Part shown: positions 6,409-13,670 of the stretch, piece by piece | Layout of the letters: each line of letters begins with the position of its first letter | Numbering within the stretch: the stretch's first letter is position 1 | NCBI GenBank assembly: GCA_903930725.1 | Contig: CAIYZW010000878.1 | Coordinates: 1-13,670, forward strand | Reading direction: 5' to 3' | DNA length: 13,670 nt | From: an uncultured Bacteroidota bacterium | Lineage (GTDB): Bacteria > Bacteroidota > Bacteroidia > Bacteroidales > 4484-276 | Position numbers and translations under genes: made by a program | Notes under the pieces: generated by a model | The model's input: the letters and a program-made list of their open reading frames with translations, nothing else | Database searches by the model: none | What the model was told of the DNA's origin: nothing

Positions 6409-7556
6409 AAACCGGTACCATTAATTAAATCAGGAATTCCCGCTTCTGCCAATGCTTGTTTAACCCGGCTTCTCCATTTTACAAGTGAAAACGAATGACA
6501 AACGGTTTCATAGCCCCGGTCTGCCAGCGACTCAGCTAGGCTAAGATTGTTTGATAATCCGGCAATTGCATCGGTAATATCCTTAATTGTTGGCCGGATG
6601 AGGAGACCATTGAAATCAGGGGTAACTAAATTACAAAGTCCACCAATATTGGTTGCAATTACGGCACATCCCGAAGCCATTGCCTCAAGACACGACAAAG
6701 AAGTGCCTTCGGAATACGTAGTTGGAATAACGGCAATATGTGCCCGGTTAAGATACTCATACATCTGCTCATGAGGGACTGGTTGTATGATGACGCGGTT
6801 ATTTTTTCCGAATTTTTCGAAAAGATATTTTTCATACGAACCCCAACCAGCAAAGGTTACCTTCACTTTAGGGTTTGATTTTAATATCTGTTCGATTGCC
6901 TCGCCGAAGATTGTGACACCACGCCGGAATTCAAATCGTCGGGCAAAAATGATATTAATCTCTTCGGGATTAATCCATTTACCCTGCCAATCAGGTTTTT
7001 TCTGAGGGATGGCAAAATTTGGAATGTACTGCATTTTTTGCGGATCGAACCGATGCCTAAGCATGATTCGGGCATAATTCAGAAAGTTTGAATCAACGCA
7101 GATTGTTAATCTCGATTCACGAGCCATCTTAAGGTCGTGGCGACTCAGACGGCGACGGATAATTTCCCATTTTATCCGCTGTAGTATATTGGTTGGTGAG
7201 GTTGTATAATCCCAGTGAATACCGTGCTGGATAAATATCTGGTTATGCCTAAACGATTTTTCACCAACAAACGAACTGGCGTAGACAATCCATCGGATAC
7301 CTCTGCTGTCGATATCTTTATGTGAAAGTTTTGTCATTTTATGGCGGTCGAGTCCACCTAAACCGTTTACCTCAGCACCTTCGTATCGTTCTTTAAAGTC
7401 CTTAATTGAGGTTTGATACACTATAGGAGTGTAACCCATGCTTATTAACAGGCTTATAAATTCCATAAGCCAGGTTTCAACACCTCCAATATTAAAGTTT
7501 CCCGGTTCTTTTGGGTTGAAAAATGATTGTGCAATAATGGCTATTTGTGAATTCAT
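6405..7556 (-). CDS. GT4-family glycosyltransferase (GT-B fold)
   Basis: This cytoplasmic enzyme transfers a sugar from a nucleotide donor to a growing glycan. The N-terminal domain has the glycine-rich loop FNIGGVETWLMEF (21-33) that is diagnostic of GT4 enzymes. In the C-terminal donor domain, FARRFEFRRGV (204-214) carries the phosphate-contacting Arg pair and FAGWGSYEKYL (235-245) follows. SEGTSLSCLEA (282-292) holds the EX7E pair E283 and E291, and GCAVIATNIGG (296-306) closes the site. At 383 residues it is full length. It overlaps the deacetylase gene by ATGA, so the two products may act in successive steps. Linkage and donor cannot be read from the sequence. Confidence 0.93.
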   Translation of the reverse strand: MNSQIAIIAQSFFNPKEPGNFNIGGVETWLMEFISLLISMGYTPIVYQTSIKDFKERYEGAEVNGLGGLDRHKMTKLSHKDIDSRGIRWIVYASSFVGEKSFRHNQIFIQHGIHWDYTTSPTNILQRIKWEIIRRRLSRHDLKMARESRLTICVDSNFLNYARIMLRHRFDPQKMQYIPNFAIPQKKPDWQGKWINPEEINIIFARRFEFRRGVTIFGEAIEQILKSNPKVKVTFAGWGSYEKYLFEKFGKNNRVIIQPVPHEQMYEYLNRAHIAVIPTTYSEGTSLSCLEAMASGCAVIATNIGGLCNLVTPDFNGLLIRPTIKDITDAIAGLSNNLSLAESLADRGYETVCHSFSLVKWRSRVKQALAEAGIPDLINGTGL

Positions 7557-7626
7557 TGTCAGACAGTTTAATCCTTTGGCATTTAAAAACGTTTATCGAA
7601 AATATTCACTGGTGTTATTGTCCATA

Positions 7627-8640
7627 CTACGAAATTGTGTCTCTTTTTTTCAGTAATCCCGGATTACACCAAACTTGTGTGCCATCAACAATAGTCATAT
7701 TCTCAAGATTTTCGATATGGTAAATATATTTAAAGCGTGTTGGTTTTTCGTGCTCAAGCCGCCAACCATTACGATGGAAAAAATCCATGATATCCCCATC
7801 AATTTTACGGGAGTGAGTACATACTACCACACGACTCACGCGTTCATTTAACTCATTTACCGCAGATTGGCAAATACTTAATTCCCATCCTTGAATATCC
7901 ATGTGTACCAGATCCCAATGGGGTTCAATTGTAAGGAGATCACTGAAGGCGATCACTTCTATTTCTTTAAAATCAGGTTTTTTCACACCAAGGACATAAG
8001 TCATGTAAGTTACTTCTGATTCTTCGCGGCCTAACATTGGCCTGCCGCCCCACTGATTGGCTGAATCTATAACTACGGGGACAAAATTCTTGCCCTTTTC
8101 AGATCCAACTGCTGCATGAAAAAGGTAATGTTCCTCAGGATTGAAACCATTGTCGGCAAGATGCTGAAGAAGGTATGCAAAATGAGTTTCGTCCACTTCA
8201 ACGCCAAGCATACGAATATCGGTAATGCCCAAATGTTTTGCGGCCAGTGCTCCTGAAATCAACCAGGGGGCACCACCTGCTCCAAGTTCCATTATCCTGT
8301 AACTTCCATTTGCAGCGTGAACACTTTTTAGTAATCCAATATGCTCGATGGCTTCGGCATGCCAGTTGGCCGGAACCGGCAAACCTTCAACGCCTCCGGC
8401 CAAATGATGACAGGCTTTTGGCAGATTTTCAGGCCTCATTTTCATTCCCAGGTAGTTTTTTATAAAATCTTTTTCAGCAACAACTTCTATATTTTTGAAC
8501 TTTTCGAACACCCACAAATCCTCCTCCGAATAACCTGAATATCGCTCCTGAGATGGTAGGATTGCTGTTTCATTTATGCGATTTGTATTGCTAAGAGGCT
8601 TCGCCTTGAACCACTGGTCTAGTATTACTTTAAGTTTCAT
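7627..8640 (-). CDS. FkbM-like SAM-dependent methyltransferase
   Basis: This is a Rossmann-fold methyltransferase likely to O-methylate a sugar of the polysaccharide. IMELGAGGAPWL at 116-127 is the SAM-binding glycine-rich loop, and GVEVDETHF at 146-154 gives the acidic residue expected to hold the SAM ribose. WDLVHMDIQGWELSI at 242-256 corresponds to the D-x-x-K/Q-G-x-E motif of the FkbM family. The final third (VVVCTHSRKIDGDIMDFFHRNGW) matches the family's usual ending. About 100 N-terminal residues precede the fold and are unassigned. No membrane segment is seen. A 70-base gap separates it from the GT4 gene downstream; I recognised no promoter element there. The methyltransferase call is firm; methylation of the glycan is inferred from context. 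Confidence 0.88.
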   Translation of the reverse strand: MKLKVILDQWFKAKPLSNTNRINETAILPSQERYSGYSEEDLWVFEKFKNIEVVAEKDFIKNYLGMKMRPENLPKACHHLAGGVEGLPVPANWHAEAIEHIGLLKSVHAANGSYRIMELGAGGAPWLISGALAAKHLGITDIRMLGVEVDETHFAYLLQHLADNGFNPEEHYLFHAAVGSEKGKNFVPVVIDSANQWGGRPMLGREESEVTYMTYVLGVKKPDFKEIEVIAFSDLLTIEPHWDLVHMDIQGWELSICQSAVNELNERVSRVVVCTHSRKIDGDIMDFFHRNGWRLEHEKPTRFKYIYHIENLENMTIVDGTQVWCNPGLLKKRDTIS

Positions 8641-8661
8641 TTTTAAAACGTTTTGCAGAAT

Positions 8662-9798
8662 TTATGATTCACTTGAAGTGAATTTATCCTGAAAATATGA
8701 TTTTATACTTTCCATTGGTTTTGAAAAATAACTTAACAGGCTTTTATTCTTACCAGATTGGTTAACCTGACAATGTATCATAATTTTCACACCCCCTTTA
8801 TCAATAGCACCCAATTTGTATTTATAGTCGTGGTATCCTCCAAGAAGGTCGTATTTTTTGCATTTATCTGTAATTGCAGATTTTATGCTGAGAATATGAG
8901 ATGTTATAACTAAGTTTAACCAGGGCAATTCCTGAATGAGTTTAATGTTAATCCCCATGGTCAAAGCATTGAAAGTGTCGTTATAAATAATTCCCAAAAG
9001 TATTGCTGCTGTTTGATGATTTACTGACAAGATATTCAGACGTAAGGAATTATTTTTAAGAAAACACTCAGCAACTTGTTGAAGATGATTTGGAAACTGG
9101 TGGCCAAGAAGAATCGAATTTTTGTTTTTGTATTCGATCATTTCGCGATGAAGGTCAATCATTTCAAACCAATATTTTCTAAAATTTTCATTATCAGCCT
9201 GGAAGAACTTCATTTGGCATTCTTTTTCGAGCTTACGAAAATCTTTTTTAATGTTTTGTTTAAGGTTGTGAGATACAATTCCCGATTTGAAGTACGCATC
9301 AAATGTATCAGGTAACGATAGAATTTTGCAGGGATTCTGAAGACCTTTCTCAAAAACTAACCTCCGTTTCTTTACCTGATTGGCTAAAACCGAATCAAAT
9401 ATCAAGTTTTCATCGAAATGGATAAATTCTATTTGATAAATCCCTTTAACAAATTTGTTGAACAAATGATCCAACAATGCATGGTAAACCCGTTCTTCAA
9501 ATCCTTTCTCAGCAACAAAATTAAGATGATAGGAATAGGCCTGGCCTAAAAACCGGACAATGGTTTTGTTATTTGCATCGCTGACAATCACCAGGGGTGC
9601 TACTCCGATAATACGATCTTTAATTCTTGCGGTAATGATAACAGGTGTTTCCGATTGGTTTATCATATTCATACACCAACTGTTTACCCATTCCCATGCT
9701 AAAAAAAGGTTATTCCTGTCAGAATTTTTGATTAGCTCCGTCCACTCTTGCTTCAGAGATCCAATCTTTTCAATATTTGTTGTTAATTTATAAGCCAC
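8662..9798 (-). CDS. CelD/FemAB-like GNAT acyltransferase, tandem copy 2
   Basis: This 378-residue protein belongs to the GNAT-fold group called CelD/BcsL-like (Acetyltransf_6), often encoded in exopolysaccharide loci and thought to N- or O-acylate amino sugars or related acceptors. NNLFLAWEWVNSW (29-41) is the typical opening motif, followed by ETPVIITARIKDRIIGVAPLV. KGLQNPCKILSLP lies at 151-163. YDLLGGYHDYKYKLG (316-330) corresponds to the conserved C-terminal LxG-x(4)-YK motif of the second GNAT half. The start is a GTG (9798) preceded by AAAGAGAA; there is no ATG in frame close by, and this start lines up well with the N-terminus of its paralogue. It closely resembles the product of 9854-10990 along its whole length. 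No signal peptide or membrane helix. The acyl donor and acceptor are unknown. Confidence 0.85.
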   Translation of the reverse strand: MAYKLTTNIEKIGSLKQEWTELIKNSDRNNLFLAWEWVNSWCMNMINQSETPVIITARIKDRIIGVAPLVIVSDANNKTIVRFLGQAYSYHLNFVAEKGFEERVYHALLDHLFNKFVKGIYQIEFIHFDENLIFDSVLANQVKKRRLVFEKGLQNPCKILSLPDTFDAYFKSGIVSHNLKQNIKKDFRKLEKECQMKFFQADNENFRKYWFEMIDLHREMIEYKNKNSILLGHQFPNHLQQVAECFLKNNSLRLNILSVNHQTAAILLGIIYNDTFNALTMGINIKLIQELPWLNLVITSHILSIKSAITDKCKKYDLLGGYHDYKYKLGAIDKGGVKIMIHCQVNQSGKNKSLLSYFSKPMESIKSYFQDKFTSSES

Positions 9799-9853
9799 AA
9801 ATTTCTCTTTAATGTTCCTGATTTATTGCTTTTGATCAATCAGACAATTTTTA

Positions 9854-10990
9854 TCACCTATCAACTAAAAGAATGGTGGATTTTTTAATTTTATTAAAAA
9901 TTTGCTTAAAAACACTCGTAAAACTATTCCTCGTACCTGTATTGTTGACCTGTGGATAGATTGTGTATTTTATTGCAGCCCGATCAATCCCACCCAGTTT
10001 ATATTTGAAATCGGCTTCACCAGCCAGAAAATCAAATTCTTCAATTCTCTCTTCAATTGCTTCTTTAATATTAAGTAAGACTGAATGTACACAAATATTT
10101 ATCCACCTGTACTTTTCGAGAAGAGTTGTATTAATGCTTACTGTCAAGCCATAACGAACCTTGTTATAGTTAATAGTCAGATTTACTGCCGTGATTTCTT
10201 TGTTAATGGTTAAAACGTGTAATCGTGTTTCCTTTTTTTCAGCAAAAATTTCGGCTATTTGTTTCAGATGAGCAGCAAATCCCAGGTGCCCAAAAAGAAC
10301 TGAATGGTTGAATCTCCTTTGGGTTTCTAAGGTACGGAGTCTGATCAGTTCGTCCCAATAATACTGAAAATTGGATTCATCGGCATTGAAAGAATTCATT
10401 ACAGATCTGTTTTTCAATTTGTTGAATGAAGTTTTCGGGTTTTTTTTCAAATGTGAAGAAATGATTCCGGTCTTCAGATAGACTTCAAAACTATTTGGTA
10501 AAGTGAGCACTTTACATGGATTTTGAAAACCTTTTTCAACAATTAAGCCTCGCCTGACAGCTTGTTTCATTAGGACAGATTCAAAAATTTCATCGTCCTT
10601 TACATTCAAAAATCTGATTGCATCTAAATTTTTCACAACCTTTCCAAATAAATGATCCCATAATGCGAAATACACTTGTGCCTCAATTCCTTTTTCGGCA
10701 ATAAATCCCTGATAATAGGAATGTGATTGGCAAATAAAACCCACCAATTCACCCAGGTTTTCGGTGGGTGCAATGACCAAAGGAGCGATTCCAACTAAGC
10801 GTTTATTAAGTCTGGCAGTTATAATTACTGGGGTTTCTGATTTATCCAACATGACCTGATGCCAGCTGTTCACCCACTCCCAACTTACAAAAAGGTTATT
10901 CAACCCCGACCGCTTCAATAGAAAAGTCCAGTCCTCGTTTAGCTTTTCTATTGGTTCTATGCTGGTTGTAATTTTTTGAAAGGCGAACAT
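9854..10990 (-). CDS. CelD/FemAB-like GNAT acyltransferase, tandem copy 1
   Basis: This is a paralogue of the next gene downstream, of identical length (378 residues) and collinear throughout. Shared blocks include NNLF-x-SWEWVNSW (31-43), SETPVIITAR (51-60), the GIAPLVIA stretch (67-74), EKGFQNPCKVLTLP (152-165) and FDFLAGEADFKYKLG (319-333). Differences are spread over the whole protein, especially in the 195-320 half that would form the second GNAT domain, so this is an old duplication rather than a recent repeat. The C-terminal tail is basic (KQIFNKIKKS). As with its partner, a role in acylating an amino-sugar residue of the polysaccharide or its precursor is inferred from family and context. 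Two copies may handle two different acceptor sugars. The ATG at 10990 is followed by MFAFQKITTSIE, which aligns with the N-terminus of the partner. Confidence 0.85.
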   Translation of the reverse strand: MFAFQKITTSIEPIEKLNEDWTFLLKRSGLNNLFVSWEWVNSWHQVMLDKSETPVIITARLNKRLVGIAPLVIAPTENLGELVGFICQSHSYYQGFIAEKGIEAQVYFALWDHLFGKVVKNLDAIRFLNVKDDEIFESVLMKQAVRRGLIVEKGFQNPCKVLTLPNSFEVYLKTGIISSHLKKNPKTSFNKLKNRSVMNSFNADESNFQYYWDELIRLRTLETQRRFNHSVLFGHLGFAAHLKQIAEIFAEKKETRLHVLTINKEITAVNLTINYNKVRYGLTVSINTTLLEKYRWINICVHSVLLNIKEAIEERIEEFDFLAGEADFKYKLGGIDRAAIKYTIYPQVNNTGTRNSFTSVFKQIFNKIKKSTILLVDR

Positions 10991-11018
10991 GAATTTTTCG
11001 TATTTTTCTGTAAATTAT

Positions 11019-11831
11019 TTAAAATGAACGGTGTAGCGCTTTTATCATCGCCCTGATTGGGAGCCATCCGGCTGATTTAGGGTAAACTTCTCTTTCAAGA
11101 TTACTAAACTCATCATAAAGTGCCGGAATCACACGGTATAGTTTTTTATGTCGCTGGAAAGCCTGCACAATAGCTTCCTGCATCTTTCGGGGATCTTTTT
11201 TTCGTCTTCCTGAGCGGCTATCTTCCGGATTTTTGTACGTTCTGTAAAATACTAAAGGCTCATCAATTTTAATGACATCCCGATCCAGTTCAATGATTGA
11301 AAGCCAGAAATCAAAATCTTCATAACCATGTGTCATTTTACCGGAATATCCCTTCGATTTTTTCCAGTCAGACCTGCGAAAACAGGCAATTGACACAATA
11401 CAGTTGGCTTTGAGCATGGATTCCAACGAGTATTCCGGCAGAATGAAAAGACCTGATGTGGCCCCAAAAAACTCAACATCACTATAAACGATTCCGGCAT
11501 TTGGATGCCAGTTAAAAACCTGAATACACTTTTCCAGTAGTGTTGGTGCTATTTTATCGTCTGCATCGAGGTTTAAGATTATTTCGCCTTTTGCTTTGCG
11601 GATTGCCAGATTCCTTGCATGCGCCGGGCCATGGTTTTTTGTATGATAAATCCTGACTTTTTCGTTGTGAATATTATTCAATATTGAAGCAGTTTCGTTG
11701 GTGCTCCCATCGTTAACAATTATAACTTCAAAATCCTGAAAAGTCTGTGCGAAAACCGAATCCAACATTTCATGGATGTATTTTCCATGATTGTAACATG
11801 GTGTTACTATCGAAACCTTTATCTTCTCCAT
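11019..11831 (-). CDS. GT2-family glycosyltransferase
   Basis: This 270-residue inverting glycosyltransferase has a GT-A fold. VSIVTPCYNHGKYI at 6-19 opens the nucleotide-binding domain and VNDGST at 39-44 contacts the donor base. HGPAHARNLAI at 67-77 and LNLDADDKI at 87-94 follow, the latter containing the DXD metal site. YEDFDFW at 170-176 provides the ED motif with the likely catalytic base. The C-terminal tail is basic and has no membrane helix, so it probably works as a soluble or peripheral enzyme at the inner face of the membrane. It is separated from the upstream GT2 gene by 110 bases and from the downstream acyltransferase by 28. The sugar and linkage are not predictable. Confidence 0.93.
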   Translation of the reverse strand: MEKIKVSIVTPCYNHGKYIHEMLDSVFAQTFQDFEVIIVNDGSTNETASILNNIHNEKVRIYHTKNHGPAHARNLAIRKAKGEIILNLDADDKIAPTLLEKCIQVFNWHPNAGIVYSDVEFFGATSGLFILPEYSLESMLKANCIVSIACFRRSDWKKSKGYSGKMTHGYEDFDFWLSIIELDRDVIKIDEPLVFYRTYKNPEDSRSGRRKKDPRKMQEAIVQAFQRHKKLYRVIPALYDEFSNLEREVYPKSAGWLPIRAMIKALHRSF

Positions 11832-11941
11832 AAAAAAATAAAATGCTTTAATGTTTTTGAGGGTTTTCCTAATCCATCACCAAAATGATGTTACTCCGGA
11901 AATACCTACATGGCAAGTCCTGACTTTCATTTTTCAAACTT
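11832..11941. other. Intergenic gap between the two GT2 genes
   Basis: This gap holds 110 bases with no ORF, no hairpin followed by a T run on the minus strand, and no good TAnnTTTG element (the closest is AAAGTTTG near 11935). I see nothing functional in it. Confidence 0.5.
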
Positions 11942-12787
11942 TTATTTCAGGTTCGACATTATTTTTCTGAAGGGGCGGGTAATTCGCCATGATATTGATT
12001 TTTCAATACATTCAATCACGTTTTTCAGGCGCACATTTTCCTCGCTCACAATATCGGGATTGCGCATCAAATCCTGATATTTTTCCAATAATTCGATAAA
12101 CTTTTTCCGGTAAAGCAATCCATACTTCCCTGCGATGTATGCTTCTACTTCATTACCCCTTTCAATAGCAGTCATTTTCAGGCTGCCTTCAAATCTTTCC
12201 CGGTAATCGAACAAAATTTCATCAATATGATAAAATTGCCATCCCATCGCCAACACACTATGCCAAAAATTCCAATCTTCCCAAAGCATTTCGCTCTCAT
12301 CATAACCTCCACAATCTTCCCAAACTTTTTTCCGTATTACCGTGCAGGTATCAATGTAGTTGTTTTTGAGCAACTGATCAGCATCAAAACCAGCTACAGC
12401 CTGGCTGTGGCTTGCTTTGCCGAAAAACCTGAAATTGCTGTAAACTACGCCTACATCGGCATTTTTATCAAGAATCGCGGCACACTTTCGTGGATAATCC
12501 TGATGAATACGATTATCGGCGTCGAGGTTAAGATAATAAGCACATTTTGAATCAGCGATGCCAATGTTACGGGCTTTTCCTAAGCCTACTTTCCCGACAA
12601 AAATTATTTTAGCATGCGAGGATTCCAGCTTTTTATAAATTGCAAGGGTTTCGGGGTCGTCGCTTCCATCGTCGACAATAATGTGCTCGCAAAAGCCTGA
12701 TTCCACTATCTTACGCGTGCTCTCCACCGCCTCTGGCAAATATTTCCCGTCGTTAAAGCAGGGGGTAATAATGCTAACTTTTTTCAT
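11942..12787 (-). CDS. GT2-family glycosyltransferase with C-terminal SWRITRPFR motif
   Basis: This second GT2 enzyme of 281 residues shares the architecture of its downstream neighbour. It has VSIITPCFNDGKYL at 4-17, VDDGSDD at 38-44, GLGKARNIGIA at 68-78, LNLDADNRI at 87-95 (DXD) and LWEDWNFW at 168-175 (the ED pair, E170 and D171). The region from VVYSNFRFFG (114-123) through IDEILFDYR (188-196) aligns with the corresponding part of the neighbour, so the two are related, though not closely. Its C-terminus carries SISWRITRPFRKI (264-276) after a helical, Glu-rich stretch. A short S-x-SWR-x-T-x-P-x-R tail of this kind recurs at the ends of many rhamnan and O-antigen glycosyltransferases and may be a membrane or protein contact. 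Function beyond glycosyl transfer is unknown. Confidence 0.93.
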   Translation of the reverse strand: MKKVSIITPCFNDGKYLPEAVESTRKIVESGFCEHIIVDDGSDDPETLAIYKKLESSHAKIIFVGKVGLGKARNIGIADSKCAYYLNLDADNRIHQDYPRKCAAILDKNADVGVVYSNFRFFGKASHSQAVAGFDADQLLKNNYIDTCTVIRKKVWEDCGGYDESEMLWEDWNFWHSVLAMGWQFYHIDEILFDYRERFEGSLKMTAIERGNEVEAYIAGKYGLLYRKKFIELLEKYQDLMRNPDIVSEENVRLKNVIECIEKSISWRITRPFRKIMSNLK

Positions 12788-12841
12788 TTCAAATTCATTT
12801 TTTCTGTGATCACTTCGGCGAAAGTCGCCCGCAATAAACCA

Positions 12842-13670
12842 TTATGAAGATAGGGTAAGGGAGCTGTTCAGTATTTCGATCATCAAATTCTCATATTGTT
12901 CCAGCATTTTTTTATCATCCAAAACTTCAACAGCATAATTTCGGGAGCAAATTTTAATTTCATCGCACAATTTGCTGTTGTTTTTTAGGAGAAGAATTGT
13001 TTTTACAAAACCATCAAAATCGTCGGGTTTAATTAAAAAACCGTTTTGGTCATGTTGTATAATTGTTGATAATCCCCCTACATCGGAGGCAACAACCGGA
13101 ACACCCATCGCCATAGCTTCCAGCACAATATTAGGGCGGCCATCAAGGATCGAAGGTAGAATCAGCAGATCAGCAACTGACAATATTTCGATTGAATCAA
13201 CAAAGCCGGGAGTTTTGATGGTTTCCTGCAACTGGTTTTCACTGATTTCCTGAACAACCTCGTCAAAAATTGGCCCTTGCCCGCCCATTAAAAACTCAAC
13301 CTTTTGGTTGCGGAGTCTTTTGGCAATTTCGATTACGGCAAATGGGTTTTTTTCTTCCGAAAATCTCCCAAGAAAGGCAACCAGAAAGTGTCCGTCTTTC
13401 AATTTATATTTTGCCCTTACAACATTGACATCCGCTTTTGTTGAGAATTTTTCGATGTTCACACCATTGTGGATAAGCCGGATTTTTTCTGGTTTTTCGA
13501 GGTATTGATGTAAAAGGAGCGCTTCAATTTTTTCATTTTCGACAATGTTCATATCAATTAAATGGCTGTATTTTCGGTTATTTTCGATATGTCCGCTTTC
13601 GTTAAAAAGGAAATCAATCACCGGTAACCGTGGTTTTTGCTTTTTTATAACAGGTAGCATTTGATAGGAA
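12842..13670 (-). CDS. GT4-family glycosyltransferase (5' end cut by window edge)
   Basis: The donor-binding half of a GT-B fold glycosyltransferase is visible. The frame stays open through the window edge (Ser-Tyr-Gln precede the Met at 13660), and the acceptor-binding N-terminal domain with its glycine-rich loop is missing, so the true start lies outside. Counting from the Met at 13660: VIDFLFNESG at 14-23, IHNGVN at 63-68, AFLGRFSEEKNP at 95-106, LMGGQGP at 124-130, and DGRPNIVLEAMAMGVPVVASDVGG at 173-196. The last contains D173 and E181, so the usual first Glu of EX7E is replaced by Asp, a tolerated variant. It is the first gene of the visible transcription unit and is followed after 54 bases by the GT2 gene. 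Confidence 0.92.
   Translation of the reverse strand, partial: SYQMLPVIKKQKPRLPVIDFLFNESGHIENNRKYSHLIDMNIVENEKIEALLLHQYLEKPEKIRLIHNGVNIEKFSTKADVNVVRAKYKLKDGHFLVAFLGRFSEEKNPFAVIEIAKRLRNQKVEFLMGGQGPIFDEVVQEISENQLQETIKTPGFVDSIEILSVADLLILPSILDGRPNIVLEAMAMGVPVVASDVGGLSTIIQHDQNGFLIKPDDFDGFVKTILLLKNNSKLCDEIKICSRNYAVEVLDDKKMLEQYENLMIEILNSSLTLSS

Noticed and set aside
8662..10990. The paired acyltransferase genes as a recent direct DNA repeat
   Set aside because: Similarity is clear at protein level, but the nucleotide sequences differ throughout, so this is an old gene duplication rather than a repeat element.
12227..12550. 107-codon open frame on the plus strand
   Set aside because: It lies wholly antisense to a GT2 gene with all family motifs intact, and its translation resembles no protein family I know.

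Overview
This AT-rich window is one stretch of a surface polysaccharide (exopolysaccharide, capsule or O-antigen) biosynthesis locus. Every credible gene lies on the minus strand, so transcription runs from the right edge (13670) to the left edge (1). The AT-rich composition, the lack of clear Shine-Dalgarno sequences before most starts, and the gene mix (non-hydrolysing UDP-GlcNAc 2-epimerase, GT2/GT4 glycosyltransferases, FkbM methyltransferase, CelD-like acyltransferases, AlgI/AlgJ-type O-acetylation pair) suggest Bacteroidota. That placement is inference; the lower rank cannot be fixed from the sequence.

Layout in order of transcription: a 5'-truncated GT4 glycosyltransferase (12842-13670); two GT2 glycosyltransferases (11942-12787, 11019-11831); two tandem, clearly paralogous CelD/FemAB-like acyltransferases (9854-10990, 8662-9798); an FkbM-like methyltransferase (7627-8640); a second GT4 glycosyltransferase (6405-7556) overlapping by ATGA a NodB-like polysaccharide deacetylase (5140-6408); WecB (3995-5137); a 187-residue GT64-like mini-glycosyltransferase (3422-3985); a multi-spanning membrane protein with an EEISWGQ motif whose reading frame appears broken at a T7 run (2517-3356, continuing in another frame to 2362); an AlgI-type MBOAT O-acyltransferase (804-2243); and, joined to it by TAATG, an AlgJ/AlgX-like SGNH protein cut by the left edge (1-804).

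How they fit together (inference): WecB makes UDP-ManNAc as a sugar donor. The five glycosyltransferases build the repeat unit. The FkbM enzyme, the CelD-like pair and the deacetylase decorate or trim it. The AlgI/AlgJ-like pair O-acetylates it at or across the membrane. No priming transferase, Wzx flippase, Wzy polymerase or Wza/Wzc export gene is recognised here, so those functions are presumably encoded outside the window.

No gap reaches 300 bases. The longest gene-free stretches are 2244-2361 (118 b) and 11832-11941 (110 b). I see no tRNA, rRNA, CRISPR array, insertion sequence or convincing terminator. The strongest candidate for something undescribed is the EEISWGQ membrane protein with its slippery-site frameshift. 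The diverged tandem acyltransferases and the mini-glycosyltransferase come next.
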